Assembly (NCBI RefSeq): GCF_002099425.1
Contig: NW_018344004.1
Span: 6,483,001 to 6,547,000 of the forward strand
Source: Phascolarctos cinereus
Taxonomy: Eukaryota; Chordata; Mammalia; Diprotodontia; Phascolarctidae
Reading direction: 5' to 3'
Length of the DNA: 64,000 nt
Shown piece by piece: positions 34,991 through 47,579 of this stretch. The translations under genes and the position numbers were made by a program. The notes beneath the pieces are model-generated. The model searched no databases. It saw nothing but the letters and a program-made list of their open reading frames with translations, and had not been told where the DNA came from. Position 1 is the first letter of the stretch, and every line of letters begins with the position of its first letter.

Positions 34991-35982
34991 TCCCTTTTTT
35001 TTTTTTGTTATTAAGCTGCATGAGTCATTATTCCCCTCAGTGTCTGCTTTAACATCACCAGTTATGGGAAGCTTATTACCTCATGTGATAACCTATTCCA
35101 TGTTTGAACATCTCTAATTGCTTAGAAGTTCTTTCTTTACTGTAAGTGTGAATTTTCCAACAAGTAATTCCAACAAATTTGCAGAAATAGCACATTATAG
35201 CCACTAAAATGTATCAGCTGTTTGTTGCTGCTAATGATCATGTCTTATAAGTATGAGAAAAGCTGGGAGAAAAAAAGAAAAGAGGAAAGCTTGAGAAAAG
35301 ACAAAAATCATGCAAAGTCAAAAATTTATTTAGAATTTTCCTGGCAAAATGCATTTTTTTTTCATATGAGGCATTGAAGATCAATAGAAAAAAATGACTC
35401 CTTAACAAATGCAGTTGTTCAAAAATAGAACTGTTACATAAATTTATGATTCTTATTACTTTGATTTTTAAATAGAGGTTGCCTCAGGATCTGCAACATC
35501 CTATTCTGGGCTTCCTCCCCTAATATTCACTAAAGCTATAAGATTTTATCCCTAGAGGGCACATGGCTATCTTTCCCGAAAAGATATGGGGATAAGCCTA
35601 AGGGGTTGCACTTTTCTTTTACTTCTGCTAAGTCCATACTTGGTGTCCTCTCCATTGATTATTACTTAGTCAGAATTAATTAGGTTTTAGAAAAGAGTAT
35701 TAATTAAGTTGGAATATGACAACATTTTGTACAAAATATCCCCACCAAAAATGGGATATACTATGTCATAATTACACAAAGGATCCATGGGAAAGTACAC
35801 TTAAGCTTAAAATATACATGTTAAAGATGGCTAACTCATGGGTCATGATTCATAAAAGACCTCTAATAACTTTCTAGAGTCTTCATTATTCTTATGAAAT
35901 TCTCATTAGATATACCTCTCTACTGGAGTCTATGGAATGATGTTTTTGTGAAACCTGTAGCCGTACTTAAGTTGATCTTAAT
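34991..35982. other. No feature recognised
   Basis: AT-rich sequence with nothing that I can assign. Confidence 0.4.
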
Positions 35983-35993
35983 AGGTCACACTC

Positions 35994-37270
35994 ATAAACA
36001 TAAAGGAGGATATCATAAGCAAATTAGGAGAACAAGGAATGGTTTATGTTCCAATCTGTGAAGAAGGGAAGAATGCACAAACAAGAGATAGAGAGCATTA
36101 TAAAATGTAAAATAGATAGTTTTTATTATAATAAACTTAAAAGGTACTTTTTCATAAACAAAACCAATGCAAACAAGATTAGAAGGAAAGCAAAACGATC
36201 GGTAAAAAATTTATAGCAAGTGTCTCTGATAAAAGCAACATTTCACAAATATATAGAGAACTCAAATAAATTTATAAGATTATAAGCCACTCTCTAACTG
36301 ATAGTCAAAGTATATGGATAGGTAGCTTTCCAATAAAGAAATAAGAGCTATCTATATTCATGAAGAAATTTTCTATATCAGTTCAATTAGAGAAAAGCAA
36401 GTTGAAACAACTCTGAGGTACCACCTCACACCTATCAAATGACAAGAAGACAAAATGCTAAATGTTAGAGTGGACATGGAAAAACTGGGACACTAATTCA
36501 TCATTGGTGAAGTTATGAACTGATCTAACCATTCTGGAGAGAAATTTGATAATATGCCCAAAGGGCAACCAAGATATGCATACCCTTTGTTCCAGCAATA
36601 TCACAGCTAAGTCTATATCCTGAAGAGATCATAAAAAAAGGAGAAAGGCCTTACGTGTGAAAAAATATTTTAGCAGTTCTTTTTGTGGTGGCAAAATATT
36701 GGAAACTGAGGGAATGACCATCAATTGGGAAATGGCTGAACAAGCTTTGGTATATGAATATAATAGAATACTATTGTGCAAAAAGAAATGATGATGAGCA
36801 GACAGATTTCAGAAAAATCTGGAAAGACTATTATGAAATGACATAAAGTGAAATGAAGAGAACCAAAATAATATTGTGCAAAGTAAGAGTAACATCGTAT
36901 GATAATCAACTATGAATAACTTAGCTTTTCTCAGCAGTCATCCAAGACAATTAGAAAGGGTTTATAATGGAAAATGCTATCTGCATCCAGAAAAGAAAGT
37001 GATGGACTCAGAATGCAGATCAAAACATAATATTTTCACTTGCTATTTTTTTTTCCTTTTAATCTGTTTCTTCTTCCACAACATGGCTAATATGGAAATA
37101 TGTTTTACATGATTGCACATATTTAATCTATATCAATTTGCTTACTGTTTTAGGAAGTGGGGAGGAGAGGATGAGAGAGAACTATTTGGAATTAGAATTT
37201 TGCAAAAATGAATGTTAAAAAATTGTCTTTACACATAATTGGAAAAAATAAAATACTAGTAAAAAAAAAA
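35994..37270 (+). mobile_element. 5'-truncated L1 LINE with TSD
   Basis: ORF2 C-terminal part (GCAAATTAGGAGAACAAGGA; GAGATAGAGAGCATTATAAA; CTCTGAGGTACCACCTCACA; TTTTTGTGGTGGCAAAATAT; GGAATGACCATCAATTGGGA), 3' UTR and poly(A) at 37259-37270. TSD AGGTCACACTC at 35983-35993 and 37271-37281 is perfect. Frames are broken; the longest remnants are under 70 residues. Confidence 0.95.
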
Positions 37271-37281
37271 AGGTCACACTC

Positions 37282-37831
37282 CCTGAAGTTATTTTTCTTC
37301 TGTATGTCTAGATCATTCTTTCTAAACTACCAGTTAGATGAATTGTTCATTAATGGTACAATCTCTTTAATAGTATGTTCAGTGAGGGGTGGGAAAGTAT
37401 GACATTCCTTCTGGACTCACTCCATCACTTTCCCCATTGCTGTTTTTCCTATGAGTAGAAGGGGTCTGCATTTTTAAGGTACTTTCAAAGCTTGATTGTT
37501 CTGTTTGAATTCCTTTTTTATATACATATATACACACTTACATATATACACATACGTATACATACATTATTTATGTGTGTACATATAGTCATAGAACTAT
37601 TTAGGAATTCTTTCAATTAATCGCCATACATTTCTTGTAAGCTATCATCTGACTTTGCCCACTGACTCAAAAATACTTTATTCTTCCCTACTTAAAAATC
37701 TTTTCTCTCCTAGTTTATATATTTGTTTGATTGTTTCAGTAGGGGTGCAAGTATCTAAGACTTATTCATATATAATTTACAAGATTATATGATTAATTCT
37801 ATAACTCAATCAAGCGACATTCTTACCTATT
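37282..37831. other. No gene; small TA/CA cluster near 37520-37585
   Basis: Nothing assignable apart from a short TATACATA-type microsatellite. Confidence 0.45.
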
Positions 37832-38012
37832 AAGGGTATCAAGGACTTCTGCTTCTGGGAGCCAAGATGGCGCAGTAAAAAGGTATTCGCTCTCACCTTC
37901 CCCTTATCAACCTCTGAAAATTCAGAAAATATCACCCTAGAAAAAAAAGAACCCTGGAACAGCTGAACTAGAAGAAAGACAGGGAGCAGCAGTGCAGGAG
38001 CCCAGTAAACAG

Positions 38013-38520
38013 ATCTCCCAGTGCCTCAGCAAAAATAAGGGAAGCAGCACTAAAAAAGTCCAAGGCAGATAAGTAACCTGCAGCATTCATTCCAAAAAAG
38101 TTGAAGAAAGCAACCTAAAGACCAACCCCAACTGATTCCAGCCCCAAACCAGATAAGCTCTCAGAACCTCCAACTGTCAACCAGGAAGAGATCCTGAAGC
38201 CCAGGTGGCAGAGCAGTCAAACACCAACCCTTGGACCTCCGAGTGCCTCAGTGAGGGCAGGAGAACCAGCTCAGAAAACCACCAGGTGCGTTGGCAATTT
38301 ATATCAAAGGAATCTCCCAGTGCATTAACAGAAAGGAGGGAGACAACACTGCAGGGGGCCGCAGGCAGATAAAAACACCCTGCAGCACCTACTTTAAAAG
38401 GAGCTGAAGAAAGCTAAAGGAAAGGAAAAGCAGGCAACCTAGAATGGTCTGAAACTTCCAGCATTGCACATTCTGCCCAACAAGAGGTAAGCTGTCAGAA
38501 CCCTACAGCCTCCAATTGCC
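38013..38520 (+). repeat. Two ~300-bp monomers in L1 5' UTR
   Basis: Landmarks recur about 300 bp apart: ATCTCCCAGTGC at 38013 and 38312, CCTGCAGCA at 38077 and 38379, TAAGCT.TCAGAACC at 38154 and about 38487. The copies are diverged. They lie in the 5' UTR of the plus-strand L1. Confidence 0.7.
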
Positions 38521-40297
38521 AACATAAGAGGCCCCAGCACATAAAGCCAGTGACCAAGACCTAGGCTTCCAACACAAGAAGCTTGGGTCAGTGCCCTCTG
38601 CTCCCCAGCAAGACAGCTCAATCTCTTTAAAGGCCAGGGAATAAAGAAACACCATGAGCAAAAAGAAATGTACCATAGATTCATACTATGAGAAGAGTGA
38701 AGATGAAGACAGAAATTCTGAATAGGACAACATTGTCAACAAACCCACATCTGCAACATCGAAAGGGAATATGAACTGGTCTGAAGCCCAAAAAGCCTTC
38801 TTAGAAGAGTTCAAGAAGGATGTTAATAGTCAAATGAGAGAGGTAGAAGAGTCCTCAAAAAACAACTGACCAATCTGGAAAAAACTACACTAAAGAAAAC
38901 AAGTCCCTAAATAACGCAGTTGGCCAACTGAAGAAAGAAGGAGAAAAACTAACAGAAGAATATACTGAAGAAAACAAGTCCCCAAAAAACACAATTGATC
39001 AATTGAAGAAGGAACTACAAAAACTAATAGAAGAAAACAATCAGTTAAAAACTAGAATTGGACAAATGGACACTAATGTCTCTAGAGAGCAAGAATCAGT
39101 CAAACAGAAACAAAAAAATGAAAAAATAGATGAAAAAAAAATATCATTGTAAAACAACTGACCTGGAAAATCGATCAGGAGAGACAATTTAAAAATTATT
39201 GGACTACCTGAAAATCATAATGAAAGAAAGAGCCTGGACAGTATCTTTCAGGAAATCATAAAGGAAAACTGTCCAGAAATCCTAGAAACAGAAGGGAAAA
39301 TAACCATAGAAAGAATACACCACTAACTTCTTGAAAGAGATCCCAAATTGACAATGCCAAAGAGCAAAATTCCAAAATTACTAGATGAAAGAGAAGGTGC
39401 TGCAGGCAGCCAGAAAGAAACAATTTAAATATCATGGAATGACAGTAAGGATTACACAGGACCTTGCAGCTTCTACATTAAAAGACGCAGGGCATGGAAC
39501 ATGATATTCCATAAGGCAAAGGAGCTTGGATGCAGCCAAGGATCAATACCCAGCAAAAATGAGCATCATTTTTCAAGGGAGGAGATGGATATTCAATGAA
39601 ATAGGGACTTCCAAACTTCCTGATAAAAAGACCAGAGCTCAACAAAAATTTGATCTTCAAGTACAGGACTCAAGAAACAAAAAAGGTAAATGGGACAGAA
39701 AGATACAATATGTTGTTAATAAGGGTGGGCTGTTTAAATCCCTGCAATGGAATATGACACTAGCAACTCTTGAGAACTGTATTTTATTACACCTGTTAAA
39801 GGAGTATACATAAAGAGGGTGGACATTAGTTGACTTTGATGTAATGATAAAAAAAAATCTAATCAAGTGGGTTAAATGGATCCAAATAAGTGGATCAATC
39901 TGATCTTAGAAAATGTACTGAGAAAGGAGGAGGCAGACAAGGGTAAATTACATTACAGGAAAAGACACAAAATCCTATTACAGCAGAGGAAAGAAGGGGG
40001 GGGAGCATTGTTTGAACCTTACTCTCATCAGATTTGGCTCAAGAAGGGCATAACATAATCAGTTAGGTATAGAAATCTAACTTGCCCTATAGGCAGTAGT
40101 AGGGAAGAGGGGAAAGAATAGGGAGGGTGCAAAGAAAAGAGGGGGGCAGAAGGGAGGGAACAAGCAGTAAGAGTAAAGGGAAGAAAAGGGAAAGGGATAA
40201 TAAAGGGAGGGACTGAAGGAGGTGGTGTCAAAAGCAAAACACTAGTGAAGGGGGAAAGGAAAAAGGAGAAAGAAAAGCATAAATAGGGGGAAAAAGG

Positions 40298-40994
40298 ATG
40301 GAGAAAAAGACACAGATAGTAATCATAACTGTGAATGTGAAGGGGATGAACTCTCCCATAAAATGGAAATGGATTGCAGAATGGATTAAAAACCATAATC
40401 CTACAATATGTTGTTTACAGGAAACACATTTGAAACAGAGTGACACATACAGGGTAAAGGTAAAAGGTGGGAACAGAATATATTATGGTTCAGCCGAAGT
40501 AAAAAAAAGCAAGGGTAGCAATGCTGATCTCACACAAAGCAAAAGCAAAAATAGATCTAATCAAAAGAAATAAGGAAAGAAACTACATCCTGCTAAAAGG
40601 CACCATAGACAATGAAGTAATATCATTACTAAACATATATGCACCAAATGGTATAGCATCCAAATTCTTAGAGGAGAATTCCAGGGAGTTACAGGAAGAA
40701 ATAGACAGCAAAACTTTAGTAGTGGGGGACCTGAATCTCCCCCTCTCTGCACTAGACAAATCTAACTACAAAATAAACAAGAAGGAAATTAAGGAGATGA
40801 ATAAAATGTTAAACAATTTAGGTATGATAGACCTCTGGAGAAAACTGAATGGGTATAGAAAAGAATATACTTTCTTCTCAGCAGTATATGGCACATACAG
40901 AAAAATTGACCATGTACAAGGGCATAAAAACCTCAAAATCCAATGTAGAAAGGCAGAAATATTAAATTCATCTTTTCAGATCATGATGCAATAA
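40298..40994 (+). pseudogene. L1 ORF2 endonuclease domain remnant
   Basis: Two overlapping frames (40298-40573 and 40521-40994), the change occurring near 40530, cover an AP-type endonuclease. Motifs in order: NVKGMNSP (N-terminal Asn), CCLQETHLK at about 40408-40436 (catalytic Glu), GDLNLPLS at about 40725 (Asp and Asn), KIDHV at about 40900, and SDHDA at about 40975-40990 (His) in a third frame. In an active L1 this enzyme nicks target DNA at TTTT/AA. Here the RT that should follow is deleted, so the copy is dead. Confidence 0.9.
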
Positions 40995-41487
40995 AAATTA
41001 TCTGTAATAAAGGGCCATGGAAAGATAGACTAAAAAATAATTGGACTAAATAATCTAATCCTAAAAATGATTGGATCAAGCAACAAATCATAAAACAATC
41101 AATAATTTCATTCAAAAGATTGACAGTAATGAGACAACATAAATAAAATAGAAAAAGAGATCAATTAATTGGGCATACAACTAAAAAAACTAGAAAAAGG
41201 ACAAATTACACATCCTCAATTAAACACCAAATGAGACTAATGTTGATAAACTTAACCCTTCTCAGGAATACAAGAATCTAAGACATCCCCAGAGGCCTCG
41301 TGGTGGAAAATGCTATCCTCTTTCAAAGAAAGAACTATGGAAGTTGAATCGCTATCATTTTTTTTCTCTTCTGTTCAGTTTTGTTTCCTCTTTCTAATGG
41401 TTCCTCCTATTGGCTTTAATTTTTACTTACAACTTCACTAATGTGAAAATATGTTTAATAGGAATGTAACAAAAAAGTGTATCAAGG

Positions 41488-42599
41488 TATAGAACATCAC
41501 CTTAGCACCATTAACAATAATAGAGAGATGTGCATAACCTCTTATAATCTATCTCTGGTGCTATAGATTACTCAATCAATAAACATGAGCTACTATGGGC
41601 CAGGCTTTAAGAAGATCTTTAATTTTGATAGATTTTTCTAAGGTCCCTTTTAAACACAAAATGCTGTGATTCTATTTTTTTCCTCACTTCAGGTACTTTT
41701 TCATTTTTAAAATTAAAAAAATTTAACCAAAAGCTTCTTGCAAAAGTATCCACATAAGAATACGTATTATGAAGTTATTTCAAAATTAAGATCTATGTGA
41801 AAATGAATCAGAATTACTTTGTCTGGGAAGACAGTGTGGACTTCTGCTGCTTGCTTTGGCATCTGGAGACATGACTATAGATTTGGGAAAAAGAATTTGG
41901 AACTAATGTTCTAATTCATCTCTCTCATATGGTCACCTTTGGTCAGATGATTCACTAATTGATAGACCCCTACACATACTGTCTTGAAAGTCATTTAAGG
42001 AAAAAAAAATCAATTCAACAAAATGAAACAGACCCCAAGGAAAACACCTGTAGTCATTATCCAAAGGGCAGAAGCTGAATAAATGTTGTGGACAGATTAC
42101 AAACTGTGTATGAACTTGCTTAGTCAAATTTCTATGCACAGGAAAAGGTTTCATATACCGCAATGCTATAAGCCAGTGTAGAACTATATAGTTGTTTCAG
42201 TCACCTATGTATTTCAAGCTACGATGTCCTATTGTGAAATTGAAGATGATTAAAACAAGGCAACACTTCATCTTATTCAATTCACTTGTCATCTTAAGAA
42301 TGCAATTAATTTCATTTTACATTTTAGTTGTTTGGAGATGGGTTTACTATTAAATCTTTAAAACAAAAAGTGTTCATTATCAAAGTATGAAACAACAATC
42401 TCTAATAATTTGCTGGAATCATTTAAACTCTAATATTTTTACGCATGATGGTCTGTGAAAGCAATATTCATATGACATTTTAACTTTTTGCCACATATAG
42501 GGTAGCAATTTTTAAAACATCAGTTTTGTATGCTTTGTCTACAGTGGTACATAATGTATTATAATATATTGTATGATAGTTACATTATTGGCCTATGAA
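41488..42599. other. No gene; faint CORE-SINE tail near 41640-41680
   Basis: AAGGTCCCTTTTAAACACAA and GCTGTGATTCTATTTT near 41640-41675 resemble the tail of the therian CORE-SINE. The rest is unassigned. Confidence 0.4.
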
Positions 42600-42712
42600 T
42601 ACATCTTATCTCCTCCATTAGAATTTGAATTGCATGAGAGCAGGGACCATCTCTTGCACATAGTAAGTACTTAATAAACACTTTGCATTTATTCATTCAT
42701 TTATTTATTCAT
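42600..42712 (+). mobile_element. L2 LINE 3' terminus
   Basis: ATTAGAATTTGAATTGCATG, AGAGCAGGGACCATCTCTTG, CACATAGTAAGTACTTAATA and an ATTCATTCATTTATTCAT tail give the classical L2 end. Confidence 0.88.
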
Positions 42713-43134
42713 GTAAGTCAGATTGTAAGACTTGAATATTCTATTGGCTCTAATTTTCATTCATGCAAAATCTTTGTTTTGTTCTATTTCATTCTTCAGA
42801 TTTTGTTATTCTGCTTAAATTTTTATTTACTAAGTACTTGATCCACTCAATTTGTGAAAATGTAACCTTAGGGTAATAAAATCCTTTCCCTTGAGTGGGC
42901 CCTCTAATTATTTAGAACTTGGAGTACTCCATCACTTATTCCTTGTAAATTATCAATAGGTCCTGCTATTCCCTCAAATTATCAGGAGTCTAGGGATGAA
43001 GATATTACAAGGTATTTGGGGCAGTGGTCAGTAGCTGTCCCAGAGCTGTACTAATTAGAAAAGAGGCTCCAAGTTGACAAGTGTTTTGTCTATCAGTATA
43101 CCTTATTTCACTTCAAAGCATCACATCTCTGCCT

Positions 43135-43263
43135 CTATTTGTCTCTGTCTCTCTCTGTCCCTGTCCCTGTCTCTGTCTCTCTCTGTGTGTGCCCGTGTGC
43201 ATGTGTGTGTTCGTGTCTCTGTCTGTCTGTCTGTCTCTCTCATATTCTCTATCTCTCTCTCTC
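43135..43263. repeat. CT/TCTG/TG microsatellite
   Basis: Pyrimidine-rich CTCTGTCTCTGT units with a short TG block at about 43182-43215. Both plus-strand frames and the minus-strand frame across it are low-complexity artefacts. Confidence 0.92.
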
Positions 43264-43679
43264 CTGTCTTGGTGCATCTTTAACTGAGCACTAGTTGACT
43301 TGACCCTCAAGGGAGCATAAATACAATGCAAAATGAAAATGCCTTCAGTACTTAAACCATGTCTTAATAGGAAATGTAAAACCTCTGAGTGGTAGGTAAA
43401 ATCACTTACGGGTTAGTTTTCCTAACTATCTGCACACCTCATTAGTTTTCCATTTCAGAAAATAGTAAAGAAAACTTTATTTTTATTCAATGTTTAATTT
43501 CTGTTAAAACTATAATTGTCACCCTGGACTTGATACTGTGGAAATTTATCTATTTGGTTTGAAAAAGGATCCATATATTGTAGAACAGGCTTCTTCTTTT
43601 CAAAGAATCATTATGCACATTACTGCACCTCAGTTAGTAATGATATAGTAACAATAATTAATGCAAAGAAAACAGAACT

Positions 43680-43780
43680 GCTTTGAATTTATATAACACT
43701 TTCTGTCAGGGTAAAGTGCTTTATAAACATTATTTCATTAATTCCTGAAACGTATTCTGCAAGTCCTCTGTTATCAAAAG
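43680..43780 (+). mobile_element. MIR fragment
   Basis: TTTATATAACACTTTCTGTC, AAAGTGCTTTATAAACATTA, TTTCATTAATTCCTGAAA and TCTGCAAGTCC are the 5' to central part of MIR. Confidence 0.55.
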
Positions 43781-44147
43781 AATTTTAGTCTGAAAAGATG
43801 CAAGATATGTATTTTCTATCCTTTTTAGATTAACATGAAATTGTGCAGAGCCAGGACCAACAAATGCTACTGTTTGTCATAGCTAATATGAATGCTCCCT
43901 AGAAGCAAGTGACAGAATATTACTGTTATTAAAATTTATATGATGGGTCCATCATCAAAAGTCTCTGAGTGCATTTGCAGTTGTAGTTAGATTAATAAGG
44001 CTCCTATGCCTTTGGACATCTTTTTTATTGCCTCCCTGCCCTTATGTTTCCTAAGGAAAGTAATATAGTAAATAGCTATGCTTTGTACTGTATCATGAAG
44101 GTCCAAGCATTGGCCTAATAAACTCCAGGACTCATTCCGAAAGGTGG

Positions 44148-44330
44148 TAACAGTACAAAGAACATCGGACTCAAAATCAGGAGACTTATATTCCCATCCC
44201 TCCTCCACTGGATCCTACTTATGTGACTTTACAAAAATAGCTTTGTTTCTCTGGGCCTTAGTTTCCTCATCTGGAATGCTAGAGTCTTGGACTAGATGGC
44301 CACTAGGTTCCCTCTCAACTCTTATTCAAT
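44148..44330 (+). mobile_element. MIR/THER SINE, nearly full
   Basis: GTACAAAGAACATCGGACTC, AAAATCAGGAGACTTATATT, ATGTGACTTTACAAAAATAG, GGGCCTTAGTTTCCTCATCT, TTGGACTAGATGGCCACTAG and CTCTCAACTCTTATTCAATG match head, CORE and tail of a therian CORE-SINE. Confidence 0.8.
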
Positions 44331-44875
44331 GATCAGATTATCTGATGAGCCTGACCCTCATAAAAGCATTAACAATTTTAGGGTTACATCAAAGCCATCT
44401 GCAATATTATGCAAGACACAATAGGAAATTTTGATAGTATGTAAAGGAAAGCAAAATATAGATAGAAGAAAATAATTTAGGAGCAGATGGAAACACAAAA
44501 GGGAAAGGGAAAATATAAACCATACCAATGATCCTAAACCTCCGAGTGGTAACTAATTATTTTAAATAACAAATTACTGGTGCATATTCACACATTAGTT
44601 TATCATATGAGAAAAGTAAATCATCACATTATTTTTAAACTTGCTTTTCTCCATGCATAATGATATGACAATAATGTAGCTCACTTAGTATTTCCACATA
44701 GAAATCAGATGTTCATTCAAATATCTAAATTATTAGGAAACATGCAAGTTATCAATGATTGTTTTATTTTGATATGAGTAATTAGACAAATTGTGGGTAC
44801 AGAGATCAAAAAAAGATCACTGTATGACAGTGAAAATCAGGAGCAAGACAGTAACTTAAATAACAAGATAATGAG
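44331..44875. other. No feature recognised
   Basis: AT-rich; nothing assigned. Confidence 0.4.
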
Positions 44876-44986
44876 CCCCCCTCAAAAAAAGGATTTGCTC
44901 TGTAAAACTTGTAGTCAGTTAAAAGGCAGGGCCCAAGGTCCTAGAAGTACGTGTGTGGCCTTCAGGCTGCAAATTCCCCAACCCTG
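44876..44986 (+). mobile_element. hAT-type MITE, one end only
   Basis: AAAAGGATTTGCTCTGTAAA, AGGGCCCAAGGTCCTAGAAG, GTGTGTGGCCTTCAGGCTGC and AATTCCCCAACCCTG correspond to the terminal half of a non-autonomous hAT element known in marsupials, whose inverted ends read CAGGGGTGGGGAACC. The other terminus and the 8-bp TSD are not present, so this is a fragment. The 44793-45041 frame crossing it is not a gene. Confidence 0.65.
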
Positions 44987-45044
44987 GACTGTAGGGTTAT
45001 TCAGAGCTTCCATTTTCACATTCTTCTTATTTTTTTTTTGACAT

Positions 45045-45140
45045 GTAGTATCTACCATAAAGGGTTGTTATGATGCTCAATTGAGATAATATATGTATTT
45101 TTGAATTTTAAAGTGCTACATAAATTCCACTCATTATGCA
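45045..45140 (+). mobile_element. MIR/THER 3' fragment
   Basis: ATAAAGGGTTGTTATGATGC, TCAATTGAGATAATATATGT and TTTAAAGTGCTACATAAATT match the widespread 'agggttgttgtgaggatcaaatgagataat ... aagtgctatataaatg' end. Confidence 0.7.
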
Positions 45141-45318
45141 CCTATAAATCACATTCTGCTGTCAATCACAAGAGGGAGGGACATTGTCATCAGAGAACCT
45201 AAGTTCAGCCCTTAGTTTTTGGTTCTTTGTTATATCCTCTTTTCCAGGCCACCACTACCCCAAAACCTGCATACCACCTACACCAAGCAGCCTAGCTCTT
45301 CAAAAGTATGCTTACTTG

Positions 45319-45474
45319 GGGGCAGCTAGGTGGTACAGTGTATAAAACATCAGTCCTTGTGTCAGGAGGACCTGAGTTCAAATCTGTATTCAGACATGAT
45401 ACTTACCAGCTGTGTGACCCTGGGCAAGTCACTTAACCCCATTGCCTAGCCCCCAAAAATTCTTGAAAAAATGG
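45319..45474 (+). mobile_element. tRNA-derived marsupial SINE (WSINE1-like), with TSD
   Basis: Head GGGGCAGCTAGGTGGTACAG, B box GAGTTCAAATC, TACCAGCTGTGTGACCCTGG, TCACTTAACCCCATTGCCTA, then a short A-rich tail. TSD AAGTATGCTTACTTG (45304-45318) and AAGTATACATACTTG (45475-45489), two mismatches. Confidence 0.96.
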
Positions 45475-45489
45475 AAGTATACATACTTG

Positions 45490-46045
45490 AGGCTTGTTCC
45501 TATGGAAATCTAAGGGTTCTTTGTCGCTATCTGGTCAGTTCCCCAGAGAATTCTATTTGGAGGCTATTGTCAAGGCCATGCCTACAGGACGAGGATAAGT
45601 TTGTATTTTGTCTTTGTATTACTTGTGTCTAATGAACAGGATAGGGATAAAGACTGAACCTTTGATTTTCTTGGTATAGGAAGTCCCAATGAAAAAACTC
45701 CTTCTACTCATGTATGTTGATACTTTCTCTGCAGTTACCAACTGTGGATAGTTGCCTAGAAGCAGAGGCATGAAACTCTCCCTGAAGATCATTTGATCAA
45801 AGCCTGAACTAGATTCAAATGTAACTAGGGAATTATTAACAAAATAAATAAAAGGGAAATTTAACACAATACCAATTCATGGTTTTCTAATTCAATATGT
45901 TGTGCAGGGATCCATTTCTATTTGAGTTTGACACCAATGGAGAAATGAAAGGTTAAGTGACTTTCTCAGTTTCACACATCTAATATTTTTCAGAGGCAGG
46001 ACAGAGCTGCCAAATAGAGGCTTGATAAATGCTTGTTTTTTGATA

Positions 46046-46050
<5 letters not shown>
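45490..46050. other. No gene recognised
   Basis: Low-level similarity to a CORE-SINE 3' half near 45940-46030 (GGTTAAGTGACTTTCTCAGT). No supported coding sequence. Confidence 0.4.

Positions 46051-46082
<32 letters not shown>
46050..46082. repeat. (AAT)n microsatellite
   Basis: About ten AAT units directly upstream of a MIR. Confidence 0.9.
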
Positions 46083-46312
46083 TTCACAATTATATAGTTC
46101 TTTAATGGAGTTGATATACATCTATTATCTCATTTGATCCTCATAATGAGGTAAGTTCAATTGGTTTCAGTATCCCCATTTTATAGATGACAAAATGGAT
46201 TTATAGAGGTTAAGTGTCTTCTGTTTGCTAATAAGTTTCAGGGGTGGGATTTCAATCTGCCTCTGCCTAATTGTAGGTCCAGCACTCTGTCCACTGGACT
46301 ATACTGCTTTAA
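46082..46312 (+). mobile_element. MIR SINE
   Basis: ATTATATAGTTCTTTAATGG, ATTATCTCATTTGATCCTCA, TAATGAGGTAAGTTC, TATCCCCATTTTATAGATGA, GAGGTTAAGTGTCTTC, GTGGGATTTCAATCTGCC and AGCACTCTGTCCACTGGACT span nearly the whole family. Confidence 0.87.
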
Positions 46313-46431
46313 CAGATGACTGAAAATGACAATAGCTAACCCTGAAATACATATATGCAATCATAATTGCTAGATCAATAGATTCCCCAGTCAAAGAAAA
46401 CAAGAGGCCTGAGGAACATTTTGATTTTGAA

Positions 46432-46432
<1 letters not shown>

Positions 46433-46474
<42 letters not shown>
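46433..46474. repeat. (TA)n microsatellite
   Basis: About 18 TA units. Confidence 0.95.
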
Positions 46475-46480
<6 letters not shown>

Positions 46481-47214
46481 CATAGAAACACTAGAAGAGA
46501 TTGCAATTATTTATCTGAAATCAGTAAGCACTTGATCAGAATTAGTGTTGATTCAACTTGCAAGTGAGACTAGTATTGCTTCCATTTCTCAATTAAAATA
46601 TTCTAAGACAAGGCTTTCAAAGAAAGTATATAATCCACAAAATATGTTTTGCAAAGTATACAGATAATCCTGTGAAGACCATCCTAACTATGAGAGGGGA
46701 GAATATTCCTACCAGATCATAATATTCTGTTATTAATGTGTCTGGTAGAGCAAAGGGCAGACTCCAAATCCAGCATTCTTATTTCAGCTTTCAAGTTGAT
46801 GCCCATTTACCCTTCCAATTATATCTCTGATTTAAAGGCACAATTTCTAAGATTATTGGATTCATAAATAGCATTAGCTATGTCCATGACAGTAGGTATC
46901 AAAGTTTATTATCAAATAGTCAGCCAATAGTTATTAATAATTTGATTGCAAAGCACTGTGGTGTAGGTTCTTATGGGGACATACATAAAAATGCTCTGGA
47001 TTTGAAGACTAATTATTAGATTTGTTCAACAATTGGATACTAATTATTTGAAATCAAGGGAGAAATACAGAAAATAAGATGCTGTAGTTGGAGAAAAAAT
47101 GTTTGGTTATTTGTAGATGTAGGAAAATGAAAGGGTAAGGAGTTAGAATGAAAGAAGATGAGCTAATTCTTGATGTATTTTTATCATTGAATTAAAGGTT
47201 AAGGACATAGCTTG
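46475..47214. other. No feature recognised
   Basis: No repeat or gene that I can support. Confidence 0.4.
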
Positions 47215-47345
47215 AAATCTAATAATAAACCAAGCATTTATTAATCACTCATTATGTATGAGGAGTATGATAAATTTTGGAGATCTAACACAAAAGTGAA
47301 ATAGTCCTTGGCTGCAAAGAACTTACATCCTAATGAAAAGAGAGT
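47215..47345 (+). mobile_element. Old therian interspersed repeat, family not named
   Basis: CCAAGCATTTATTAATCACT, CATTATGTATGAGGAG, TTTGGAGATCTAACAC, AGTCCTTGGCTGCAAAGAAC and TTACATCCTAATGAAAAGAG follow the common 'catttattaagtgcctactatgtgcc ... aaggagcttacattctaatgg' repeat. The same family recurs at 60345-60690. Confidence 0.6.
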
Positions 47346-47579
47346 GGGGAGAACATTTCATGAGGCACAAGGGGTGTAAAACATACTTGTTGCTTGGGGA
47401 AAGAATATGATGAAGAAATTGGAGAGAACAGCTTGAGGTGCATGCAAAATAATCAGTCCAAACTAATTTTCAAGGCTTACTTCATAACTTAACATCTGCC
47501 TACAAACCTTTCCCTAAACTGACTCCCTATTCATAATGATATTTTCCTTCCTTACAAACAACTCAGTATTCTGCCCACT

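Larger units (their letters stand above)
37845..41474 (+). mobile_element. L1 LINE with intact ends and internal deletion (5' UTR, ORF1, endonuclease joined to 3' UTR)
   Basis: Flanked by a 13-bp TSD, AAGGGTATCAAGG (37832-37844) and AAGTGTATCAAGG (41475-41487). The 5' tip reads CTTCTGGGAGCCAAGATGGC. 5' UTR to 38652; ORF1 from ATG 38653 (MSKKKCTIDSYYEKSEDED, early stop near 38724), coiled coil, then C-terminal domain with PAKMSIIFQGRRWIFNEI at about 39550-39605; purine-rich inter-ORF spacer 39700-40297; ORF2 start with endonuclease 40298-41230. At about 41232 the sequence jumps into the 3' UTR (AACTTAACCCTTCTCAGG), so all of RT is missing. Frameshifts and stops are present in both ORFs. Confidence 0.93.
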
